A DNA stretch of 64,000 bases, taken from positions 62,001 through 126,000 of the forward strand of contig NZ_JQBW01000004.1 in the NCBI RefSeq assembly GCF_001437055.1, given 5' to 3'. Source of the stretch: Limosilactobacillus secaliphilus. Lineage in GTDB: Bacteria; Bacillota; Bacilli; Lactobacillales; Lactobacillaceae. The notes below the pieces were generated by a model, which saw only the letters and a list, made by a program, of their open reading frames with translations, was not told the DNA's origin and ran no database searches. Positions 54,949 to 62,001 of the stretch are shown here, piece after piece. The translations under genes were made by a program, and so were the position numbers. How positions within the stretch are numbered: position 1 is the first letter of the stretch; each line of letters starts with the position of its first letter.

Positions 54949-56451
54949 TTAAATATTTCTGTGCTTAAACCGACCTAAGGCTCTAATCATCAGGATTATT
55001 TTTTGTATACCAATCCCAGCCAAGAGTAAAATAAAAGGCAAAAATTGGATAACATAGCGGCTTCGGCCACCTTCAAACAGCAATAAAAATAAAGAAAAGC
55101 CAACAACTGCATACTTTGCCAATAAAGCAATAAAATGAACATCATTTACCGTAAGGAGCATCGCCAACAACGTCCCAAGCCAGACCAACTGAATTAAAAT
55201 TTTAACTGCATTATTAACGACTGGACTTCCACTAGCGAAGAAAAGCCGTTGTCCCAAGCTCTTTGGATAGTTCTTAAATGGTTTCAAGAAGCCACCCTCT
55301 CCTCCCCATGCAAACGTTCCGTCGGCAGTATTGACGACCTGTTTCTTAATTAAGAATTTCTGGTAACCGACCCAGCCCATCCTGATTACTCGTTGTTCCC
55401 AGACTTTAGTGGCCACGGCACTCCGTTTACCAGGATCTTTGATTGCCTCATCCCGCTCTACGTCAGCAAGAGCATAACCACCATTCCCAGTAGCACCCAT
55501 CGCAGCAAAGTGCATCATCGGCAACGCCTTGCGTTGATCAATTCGGACATATGAATTATGCTGCTGGTATGCTGAAAAAACCAGTAGCATAATTAATGGA
55601 ATAATCACTATTACCACAACCGTTCCTAGCAATTGCTTATCAAGATTGTGCCAACTAACACTAACTAGTGCAACGATTACAAAGGCTATATAAGTTATTA
55701 CTAGGGATGGTTTAATTAGATAATCCAGCCCTAGTAAAAACCCGCTCAATGCCGCATAAGCATACTTTGTGCTTATTGATTGGCTACTGAAAAAGCTAAT
55801 TAACGCTGCCAAGGAAAAGACCGTTAGCGCAAAAGCGGGAATATCGCTATAAGGAATCACAGCCCACGGCATAATTCCCAATAAAACCACTCCCAGCACG
55901 AAAGCAGTTTTACCAACCCGCTGTGTTAAATACTTTTTCCCCAACCAATAAAGCGTTAATAGACTCGAGTCCAATAATCCATAATTAATAAGGCCTAACG
56001 TAACAGTTAAGATACGTAAACTTGGCTGTCCCAGCCCTTTCCAAATACTATGTTCAATTAGCAATAGAAAAAACGTATTGGGGTTATAAGAGAAGTAGTC
56101 TTTGTCGACCCAAGATGCTTTTCCGATCGCCTTGAGCATAATAATTCCTGGATCCCAACCGCAGAAGCCAGACATGTTTAACAATAAGTAAAACTGCCAA
56201 AAAAGAATAGCTCCAAGCATAAAATAACGTAAGTAGCGGCTAAACTTTCCGTTAATTGAAAAAAGCGGCTTCTTGTGCCGCACCAAAAACAGCAAAATCA
56301 GCATAACAATTAAAATATCCATCATTAATATTCCTGACTTGCTAGCTTCTGCTACATCATTAAGTAACATTGCTGCTGCACCTAGCAAGCTAATTAGCAG
56401 CAAGGGAATGAAGAAAATATTAGCCAGTAAATTCATTCTCTTTTTTAACAC
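54949..56451 (-). CDS. GT-C type polytopic membrane glycosyltransferase (cargo)
   Basis: A 500-aa integral membrane protein with about 11-13 helices. The first extracytoplasmic loop contains GWDPGIIM and a later DKDYFSYNPNTFF, the acidic-residue loops expected of GT-C enzymes that use lipid-linked sugars. The C-terminal part has FEGGRSRYVIQFLPF, like other lactobacillus GT-C proteins. Codon use is more AT-rich than the chromosome around it. Within a satellite this is a likely conversion gene that alters teichoic acid or surface glycan. Donor and acceptor unknown. Confidence 0.8.
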   Translation of the reverse strand: MLKKRMNLLANIFFIPLLLISLLGAAAMLLNDVAEASKSGILMMDILIVMLILLFLVRHKKPLFSINGKFSRYLRYFMLGAILFWQFYLLLNMSGFCGWDPGIIMLKAIGKASWVDKDYFSYNPNTFFLLLIEHSIWKGLGQPSLRILTVTLGLINYGLLDSSLLTLYWLGKKYLTQRVGKTAFVLGVVLLGIMPWAVIPYSDIPAFALTVFSLAALISFFSSQSISTKYAYAALSGFLLGLDYLIKPSLVITYIAFVIVALVSVSWHNLDKQLLGTVVVIVIIPLIMLLVFSAYQQHNSYVRIDQRKALPMMHFAAMGATGNGGYALADVERDEAIKDPGKRSAVATKVWEQRVIRMGWVGYQKFLIKKQVVNTADGTFAWGGEGGFLKPFKNYPKSLGQRLFFASGSPVVNNAVKILIQLVWLGTLLAMLLTVNDVHFIALLAKYAVVGFSLFLLLFEGGRSRYVIQFLPFILLLAGIGIQKIILMIRALGRFKHRNI

Positions 56452-56517
56452 ACTTCATAACTCCCAACTATTTTTATTCTTTGAATAACCACAAACAAAA
56501 GTAAAGGAACATCACAA

Positions 56518-56610
56518 ATGACCTATAGACATCTTACCACACGTGAATTAACCCTCATAGCTGATTTTTGGCACCAAGGAACTAAAGCCTATATCGCCAA
56601 CGAACCCTAG
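56518..56610 (+). pseudogene. IS30-family transposase N-terminal remnant
   Basis: Thirty codons (MTYRHLTTRELTLIADFWHQ, then GTKAYIANEP and stop) match the start of IS30-family transposases of lactobacilli and keep a ribosome binding site. All downstream domains, including the DDE catalytic core, are missing. It lies just upstream of the divergent glycosyltransferase gene. Confidence 0.75.
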
Positions 56611-57132
56611 CAGAGCCTAGCATTTCATCCAGAAAAAAGACGGTCCTGAGACCGCCTCTCACAAATCACCATACACATACATTTTAGCATGAAACATCCC
56701 CCGCCCCACATTGCTGCCAAGAAAAGCGCACACATTTCAATCGTCATGCACGTAAGCGGTAATTTTCAAAATTTTACCCTAGGGGGGTGACCCTTGCTAA
56801 CTGCTGGTAAAGCAATATTTGCTAGATACAGGATACAATGAAACATGCCCATTTTAGCACTAAAAAAGGCGGCCCTCACATAGCCGCCTTTTACTGTTCA
56901 AAAATTGAACTCACAATAAACCAAATACCCGTTAATTATAGCATGGCAGGTTAACATCCCCCAGCAACTAAAAAAGCCCTCAATCGGTTTTACGGATTGC
57001 ATGGGCTGAAAATTCTAGCGGGTTGATGGTTAAACACACGGTGTCCCCAACGACCACTATTTTTTCTTTGAGTATACCATCATGCTGACAATCCCGACAC
57101 CCTAAAAGCAATCGCCAGCAATTAGGGGATGA

Positions 57133-57155
57133 TTTTTCCGCATCCTTTTCCGCAG
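57133..57155. repeat. Right arm-type integrase site pair A
   Basis: TTTTTCCGCA and CTTTTCCGCAG, 12 bases apart. A degenerate version of the pair at 57211-57232. Confidence 0.6.
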
Positions 57156-57210
57156 AGCAAAATAAAAAACCGCCCAAACAGGCGGCCCACGCTGGGAAGA
57201 AGCTATTTAG

Positions 57211-57232
57211 TTTTTCCGCACTTTTTCCGCAG
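57211..57232. repeat. Right arm-type integrase site pair B
   Basis: Two tandem copies of TTTTTCCGCA, 11 bases apart; 22 of 22 bases identical to the left-end pair. Confidence 0.75.
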
Positions 57233-57329
57233 AATTTAAATTAAATACGTTTTTCAGCGTTTCATCAAAATTAAGAATGCCGTTATATCAACATTCTGCA
57301 ACGCTCAAAAATCATTTAAAAATAAAAAA

Positions 57330-57345
57330 ATCACCCGCCCGGGGA
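57330..57345. repeat. Right attachment core (end of tRNA-Glu)
   Basis: ATCACCCGCCCGGGGA, the 3' end of tRNA-Glu plus one base, matches the left copy at 15 of 16 positions. Confidence 0.65.
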
Positions 57346-57403
57346 TCGAACCCGGAACTCCGCCTTGAGAGGGCGACGTCTTAACCAATTTGACCAGCGG
57401 GCA
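57331..57403 (-). tRNA. tRNA-Glu (anticodon CUC)
   Basis: A cloverleaf is visible. The anticodon stem TCGCC / GGCGG has loop CTCTCAA (anticodon CTC, glutamate). The T arm is CCGGG TTCGATC CCCGG, with a short D arm around GTC / GAC and no long variable arm. The acceptor pairs CCCGC with GCGGG, but the first two pairs are T-G and G-T, which is unusual. No CCA is encoded. The 3' end is the island's insertion site. Confidence 0.88.
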
Positions 57404-57462
57404 ATGAAACCACTTGAATAGTGTACAAGATCCGCTATTCAAAAGTCAAGCACTACTAACGC

Positions 57463-57792
57463 CTACTCATATGACAATTCGATCAAGTAAACAGATTGGT
57501 TCTTCACGTGACTCGTAGTCATCCAAACCTCGTGATAGCCCGGATTTTCTTCCTCGGTCATGTCGTAGAAGTAATCTAACAAATCACCGTTCTTAGCCAC
57601 AAAATCATGGGACAAACGGTTAACAGACAACCGGTTGATTGGGAAATAGTAATCCGAATCAGAGATCTTAAAATTGTCGGTAATCGTGATCTGGACAGTG
57701 TTAGAGTCTCGCGGCACTGTGGCCGTCACTAGCTCTGGGTGATGATAAATTTTTGATAGCACATAATAAAGTGCGTCAGAATTGCTTGCCAT
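57463..57792 (-). CDS. Hypothetical conserved-looking protein, 109 aa
   Basis: A 109-aa soluble acidic protein (NSDALYYVLSKIYHHPELV.., then YFPINRLSVNRLSHDF). GAAGGAAAG precedes the ATG. It lies alone between two tRNA genes. I do not recognise the family; it is outside the island by the att assignment. Confidence 0.7.
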   Translation of the reverse strand: MASNSDALYYVLSKIYHHPELVTATVPRDSNTVQITITDNFKISDSDYYFPINRLSVNRLSHDFVAKNGDLLDYFYDMTEEENPGYHEVWMTTSHVKNQSVYLIELSYE

Positions 57793-57915
57793 AATTCTTT
57801 CCTTCTCTCCTATGATATTTTAACAAATTATTCGCGGCTAGAAGAATTTTTGCTGAAATAAAAAATAGGGCTTGCACTTATTATGGCAATACCATATAAT
57901 AATTAACGTTGTTAT

Positions 57916-57988
57916 TGGGTATTAGCCAAGCTGGTAAGGCAGTGGACTCTGAATCCATAATGCACTGGTTCGAATCCAGTATACCCAA
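57916..57988 (+). tRNA. tRNA-Gln (anticodon CUG)
   Basis: Acceptor TGGGTAT / ATACCCA with discriminator A. The anticodon stem GTGGA / TCCAT has loop CTCTGAA (anticodon CTG). The T arm is ACTGG TTCGAAT CCAGT. A U1-A72 pair is normal for glutamine tRNA. No encoded CCA. A terminator follows. Confidence 0.95.
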
Positions 57989-57993
57989 TCATT

Positions 57994-58027
57994 AAGCGTC
58001 ATGATGCAAGTCATGGCGCTTTTTTTA
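57994..58027 (+). terminator. Terminator of tRNA-Gln
   Basis: The stem AAGCGTCATGA / TCATGGCGCTT is followed by a T-run. Confidence 0.88.
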
Positions 58028-58067
58028 TAATATAATGACTTGTGAATACGAGTTAGGAGGATTTTCT

Positions 58068-58931
58068 ATGACCGATATACGTACTAATTACTTAGATCTG
58101 GCCGATGGCAATCGGATTCCGCAAGAAGGCTTTGGTGTTTACAAATTAACCGACCCCGACCAGTTTAAAGAAGCCATTCATACTGCTTATGAATGTGGCT
58201 ATCGCCTGTTTGATACGGCGCAGATGTACGGCAACGAAGCCGAGTTAGGGGCTGCACTGAAAGAATTAGGCGCTGCACGTGATGACTACTTCGTGACCAC
58301 CAAGGTTTCAGAAGCCAATCAAGGGTATGAAAAAGCCATCGATTCCGTTAAACAGTCGCTAAAACGGCTGCAACTGGACTATGTTGACCTCTTACTGGTT
58401 CACTGGCCGATCCACACCCACTTCTTTGAAACTTGGCGGGCTTTTGAAGAGATGAAGAAGGAAGGGTTAACAAAGTCAATTGGTGTTTCTAACTTTGGTA
58501 TGGCCCACCTACAGCTGTTAGCAACACAGGCAGACGAAATGCCAGTCTTAGACCAGCTTGAATGCCACCCACGGTTGACCGAAAAACCAATGATTAAGTA
58601 CAATCAAGAACACCACATTGTGACTCAAGCTTGGGCACCCCTTGGTCGGACAACCGTCTTCGATTTACCTGAATTGAAGGCATTAGCGGAGAAGCACCAC
58701 AAGAGTGTCGCCCAAATCATTTTACGTTGGCACTTGCAAAACGGAATCAGCTTCATTCCAAAGTCCGCTCATCCACAACGGGTCAAGGAAAATGCCGACA
58801 TTTACGACTTCTCGTTGAGTCCTGAAGAAATGCAGGCAATTGATAATCTCAACCACAACAAGCGTATCAGCCAAGAACCCGAAATGGTTTACGAGTTTGG
58901 TCAACAATACCCTCACCACTTCAAAGACTAA
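58068..58931 (+). CDS. Aldo/keto reductase (2,5-diketo-D-gluconate reductase type)
   Basis: A 287-aa NADPH-dependent reductase of the AKR fold. The catalytic tetrad is D49, Y54 (DTAQMYGNE), K79 (TTKVSEAN) and H112 (LLVHWP); the coenzyme segment FIPKSAHPQRVKEN is present. The ATG after TAGGAGGA is chosen over an extension toward the tRNA terminator. Physiological substrate unknown. Monocistronic. Confidence 0.95.
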   Translation: MTDIRTNYLDLADGNRIPQEGFGVYKLTDPDQFKEAIHTAYECGYRLFDTAQMYGNEAELGAALKELGAARDDYFVTTKVSEANQGYEKAIDSVKQSLKRLQLDYVDLLLVHWPIHTHFFETWRAFEEMKKEGLTKSIGVSNFGMAHLQLLATQADEMPVLDQLECHPRLTEKPMIKYNQEHHIVTQAWAPLGRTTVFDLPELKALAEKHHKSVAQIILRWHLQNGISFIPKSAHPQRVKENADIYDFSLSPEEMQAIDNLNHNKRISQEPEMVYEFGQQYPHHFKD

Positions 58932-58955
58932 TCACATTTAGGTGACTAAAGTTCA

Positions 58956-58992
58956 AACGACCCCTGACTTTTTCATGTTAGGGGTCGTTTTT
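58956..58992 (+). terminator. Terminator of the aldo/keto reductase gene
   Basis: The stem AACGACCCCT / AGGGGTCGTT is followed by TTTT. Confidence 0.9.
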
Positions 58993-59067
58993 ATCAAGTC
59001 GCTTTTATCCAATTTTAACCTTTGTTTTGCTATACTGGATGTTATCGAGTATTAAAGAGGTGTCGAT

Positions 59068-59769
59068 ATGAAGCACCAAAATTGGCTAGAAACCCTAGTC
59101 TACCTATGCTTGCTGTGTGCAGGCATCTTCTTTTATCAAAATAACGAAGGCTTTGCCCAAACCGTCGACAACGGCATCAATCAAGTGAGAACGCTGGTCG
59201 ACCAGGGCGAAAATAAACTCAACGGCAACCACAAAGCGGCCAGCTCATCATCCGCCCCTGCCAACCAGAAACAACAGGTTATCAATGGTTCCAGCAAGTC
59301 CGGTCAGGCCCGCTGGGATAAACCATCCGCTACGATTTACGTCAATATGCATGACGACAACCTGCAACAGGCCATGGAAGAGGCCATTCACGCCTGGAAT
59401 GCAACGGGCGTCTTTCACTTCGAACAGGTGCATTCCGCGAAGGGTGCCAACCTGATTGCAACGGCTGACAACAACAATTCAAACCGGGCAGCTGGTTTAA
59501 CCGAAATGAGTCAATATGTTAGCACTGGCCGCTTCATTAACGGTCATGTCTATTTGAATCGTGCCTACCTGGATAATCCGATGTACGGCTATGATCACAC
59601 GCGAGTCGTCAACACCGCCGAACACGAATTAGGCCATGCCATGGGGCTTAGTCATACTAATGAAATCTCCGTCATGCAACCGGCCGGCTCAATGTATAGC
59701 ATTCAACCGCGGGATGTGGGAGCGGTTCGCGCAATCTACGGTGAAAACAAATCATCGAACCATCAATGA
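59068..59769 (+). CDS. Matrixin-like zinc metalloprotease, membrane-anchored or secreted
   Basis: A 233-aa protein. An N-terminal hydrophobic helix (about 8-24) is followed by a Ser/Asn/Gln-rich linker and a catalytic domain (about 83-230). The zinc motif HELGHAMGLSH is at 186-196 with the Met-turn at M203, as in M10A matrixins. No clear cysteine-switch propeptide is seen. The N-terminal helix probably anchors it outside the cell. The target is unknown. It is followed by the EamA gene 39 bases on. Confidence 0.9.
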   Translation: MKHQNWLETLVYLCLLCAGIFFYQNNEGFAQTVDNGINQVRTLVDQGENKLNGNHKAASSSSAPANQKQQVINGSSKSGQARWDKPSATIYVNMHDDNLQQAMEEAIHAWNATGVFHFEQVHSAKGANLIATADNNNSNRAAGLTEMSQYVSTGRFINGHVYLNRAYLDNPMYGYDHTRVVNTAEHELGHAMGLSHTNEISVMQPAGSMYSIQPRDVGAVRAIYGENKSSNHQ

Positions 59770-59808
59770 AGATCGGAACAAGTTTGAAATTAAAAAGGGA
59801 GGATCGGT

Positions 59809-60723
59809 ATGAAAATTAGCAAGGCAACACTTTGGACCATTTTCGCCATTATGGCTTGTGCTATGTGGGGCATCTCCTCCCTGTTTGCCAAATATATCTT
59901 TCAATTAGCACCCACTACCAACGCCTTGTGGCTGACGCAGATTCGCCAATTGATCTCAGGCTCCATCTTGATAATCATCAGTGGTCTTGTTGGCGGCCAC
60001 CCGCTGAAAATTTGGCATAACAAGCAGCATGCCATCAGTTTAATTGCATACGGCCTATTCGGCATGCTCCCTGTCCAATACTGCTATTTCGTTGCGGTCC
60101 AGTTGGGTAACGCTTCGATTGCCACGGTATTGCAGTTCTTGGGTCCCTTCTTCATCATCTTTTACCTGGCTCTGTTCCGTCACCAGCGCCCCCTGCGCAT
60201 TGAAATCATTGCCAGTATTGCCGCCTTCATTGGCGTGTTCCTCTTGGCAACGCATGGTCATCTCAACCACCTGGCCATCACCCCAGCGGTCCTGTTTTGG
60301 GGCCTCTTATCGGCTATCGGTGTTGCCACCAACACGCTGATTCCACAGAAAATGATCAAGGAAGGTTTCTCTTCGTTAACCTTGACCGGCTGGGCCATCC
60401 TGATTGCGGGCATTGCACTGACCATCATTCACCCGATACAGCCCTCTGTACCATCAAATCCGAGCTTATGGTGGTCCGTGGCAGCGGTCGTCGTCATTGG
60501 GACCCTCATCCCCTTCCAGTTGGCCACCAATTCCCTCAAGTACATTAAGGCAACGACTTTCAGCCTAATGGACGCCTTTGAACCAATCACCGCAACAATC
60601 GGCTCGGTACTGTTCTTCAACGTGATGATGAAACCCATCGACTGGTTCGGGTCAATCTTAATCGTCGTTGCCACTTTGGCGCTCAGCATCCCCCTGCCAG
60701 CGTTCTTCAAGAAAACCATTTAA
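59809..60723 (+). CDS. EamA/DMT family transporter
   Basis: A 304-aa permease with ten membrane helices in two EamA repeats (about 10-140 and 155-295). AMWGISSLFAKYIF and the second-repeat DAFEPITATIGSVLFF are typical. Such carriers export amino acids or metabolites; no substrate can be given. GGGAGG precedes the start. Confidence 0.9.
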   Translation: MKISKATLWTIFAIMACAMWGISSLFAKYIFQLAPTTNALWLTQIRQLISGSILIIISGLVGGHPLKIWHNKQHAISLIAYGLFGMLPVQYCYFVAVQLGNASIATVLQFLGPFFIIFYLALFRHQRPLRIEIIASIAAFIGVFLLATHGHLNHLAITPAVLFWGLLSAIGVATNTLIPQKMIKEGFSSLTLTGWAILIAGIALTIIHPIQPSVPSNPSLWWSVAAVVVIGTLIPFQLATNSLKYIKATTFSLMDAFEPITATIGSVLFFNVMMKPIDWFGSILIVVATLALSIPLPAFFKKTI

Positions 60724-60730
60724 AACTAAC

Positions 60731-60767
60731 AAGACGCGATCGTGAAGCCATTTCACAACCGCGTCTT
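60731..60767. terminator. Bidirectional terminator between EamA and the fructokinase operon
   Basis: The stem AAGACGCG / CGCGTCTT with an inner GTGAA / TTCAC stem; T-rich on both outward sides. Confidence 0.85.
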
Positions 60768-60769
60768 AT

Positions 60770-60976
60770 TTATTTTTGTGACCATAAATACATCAAATAG
60801 ATCAGGATGCCTAATTGGATGATGCTGTACAATAATGCTAACAACGTTACGTACTGCATCCATGGCAAGACCTGCAAGAAATCTAGCATCGCAAAGACAA
60901 TGGTCAAGACGATCCACGACACCAACCGCCGCTTCGTTTTGGCGATTGTCCTTTTTATTTCGTCACGGCGTTTCAT
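60770..60976 (-). CDS. Small two-helix membrane protein downstream of fructokinase
   Basis: A 68-aa protein with a basic N-terminus (KRRDEIKRTIAKTKRR) and two hydrophobic helices (about 19-36 and 40-64). It starts three bases after the fructokinase stop and ends at the shared terminator. Function unknown. Confidence 0.7.
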   Translation of the reverse strand: MKRRDEIKRTIAKTKRRLVSWIVLTIVFAMLDFLQVLPWMQYVTLLALLYSIIQLGILIYLMYLWSQK

Positions 60977-60978
60977 GA

Positions 60979-61860
60979 TTACCCTTGCCGATCGTAGTTC
61001 TTCAAAGCCAGCGCAAAGTTGCCAACCGTTGCTGACCCGTTATTCTTGGCCAACGGCATCGTAATGTACTTGTCTAGTGGACCCACTTCGACATAATCAT
61101 TCATCAACTCCGCAAACTGTGCACGAACCTTCTTCAGGAACGCTTCACTAACGACGCCACCGCCAAAGACAATCTTGGCCGGACGAATCATCAGGGTGGT
61201 ATTCAGCGCCGCTTGAGCTACATAATAAGCCATAATGTCCCAAACATGGTCGGTCAAAGGAACGTCACGGCCGCTCTTGCCGCACCGCGCCTGAAAGGTT
61301 GGGCCGGAAACCAGGCCTTCCAAGCAATCGCCATGGAATGGACAGATGCCCTTAAAGTCCAGGTCGTCCGGATGGCGTTTCAGGCGAATATGACCAACTT
61401 CAGGGTGACCCAATTCGCCCACAAAATGACCATCGATCACTGTACCAGCACCCACACCAGTTCCGATCGTGTAATAAGTCAAAGAATGAATGTGCTCATT
61501 AAACAGGGTGGCCAAAATATATTCACCATAGGCTGAGCCGTTCACATCCGTTGTCCAGGAAGTCGGGACCTTCAACGCCCGCTTGATCGTTCCCAGAAAA
61601 TCGGTGTTGCTCCAGCCCTTCTTCGGGGTATCAGTGATGTAACCGTACTTCGGGTTGTGAACCCGGATTTCAATCGGGCCAAATGACGAGATCGACAAAG
61701 CCTTCATTTCCGGAAACTTCTTGAAATAATCAATGCATTTCTGCAAAGTTTCCGCCGGTGTCGTTGTTGGGAAAACCGTCATATCTTGAATTCGATAATC
61801 CTCATTACCAATTGCACAGACAAACTTCGTGCCGCCTGCCTCAATACTTCCTAATTGCAT
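60979..61860 (-). CDS. scrK: ROK family fructokinase
   Basis: A 293-aa ROK sugar kinase making fructose 6-phosphate. GSIEAGGTKFVCAIGN is the ATP phosphate loop and GTGVGAGTVIDG the second; the zinc cluster is in GHIRLKRHPDDLDF then CPFHGDCLEG, the fructokinase form of the ROK signature. Placed next to pgi, which converts its product, so the two link fructose to the hexose phosphate pool. Confidence 0.93.
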   Translation of the reverse strand: MQLGSIEAGGTKFVCAIGNEDYRIQDMTVFPTTTPAETLQKCIDYFKKFPEMKALSISSFGPIEIRVHNPKYGYITDTPKKGWSNTDFLGTIKRALKVPTSWTTDVNGSAYGEYILATLFNEHIHSLTYYTIGTGVGAGTVIDGHFVGELGHPEVGHIRLKRHPDDLDFKGICPFHGDCLEGLVSGPTFQARCGKSGRDVPLTDHVWDIMAYYVAQAALNTTLMIRPAKIVFGGGVVSEAFLKKVRAQFAELMNDYVEVGPLDKYITMPLAKNNGSATVGNFALALKNYDRQG

Positions 61861-61951
61861 GCTAAACCCTCCATCAGCTTAAGAAATCGCTTTCATCAAC
61901 CATTATGACAACTTTTCCGTCTTTTGACAAGCGTTTATCAATAACTGCAAT

Positions 61952-61986
61952 AAAAAAACTGTGGATGAAGTATCCACAGTTTTTTC
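61952..61986 (-). terminator. Terminator of pgi
   Basis: The perfect 12-bp stem AAAACTGTGGAT / ATCCACAGTTTT with a T-run on the minus strand. Confidence 0.93.
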
Positions 61987-62001
61987 AATGTTTATTAGCA
62001 A

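Larger units (their letters stand above)
56611..57329. other. Non-coding right end of the island with hairpins and arm sites
   Basis: No supported gene. It holds a hairpin GGTC / GACC near 56650, GGTAATTTT / AAAATTTTACC near 56758-56778, a terminator-like AAAAGGCGGC / GCCGCCTTTT (56863-56892), and further CCGCC / GGCGG and GCCC / GGGC hairpins near 56970-57183. Two integrase arm-type pairs are described separately. A 65-codon minus-strand ORF here lacks a ribosome binding site and overlaps hairpins. Confidence 0.6.
43733..57345. mobile_element. Phage-satellite-like integrative island at tRNA-Glu (about 13.6 kb)
   Basis: Seen: a tyrosine integrase at one end, paired direct repeats inside both ends, and a tRNA-Glu 3'-end sequence duplicated at both junctions with one mismatch. 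The interior has a leftward lysogeny module (int, membrane proteins, CI-like repressor) and a rightward early module (HTH switch, antirepressor-like, DNA-binding genes, primase-polymerase, SF3 helicase, iteron origin), then small ORFs and a glycosyltransferase cargo operon. No structural, packaging or lysis gene is recognised. Known PICIs (SaPI type) have this order and size. An alternative is a decayed prophage that kept only its early region. Confidence 0.85.

Noticed and set aside
56980-57177. 65-codon minus-strand ORF at the island's right end
   Set aside because: No ribosome binding site. It overlaps terminator-like hairpins and one integrase arm pair, and has no recognisable domain.
43784-57232. 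Exact 22-bp direct repeat taken as the att core
   Set aside because: Each copy is itself a tandem pair of a decamer and a third pair lies at the right end only, which fits arm-type binding sites. A tRNA 3'-end duplication lies outside them at both ends.
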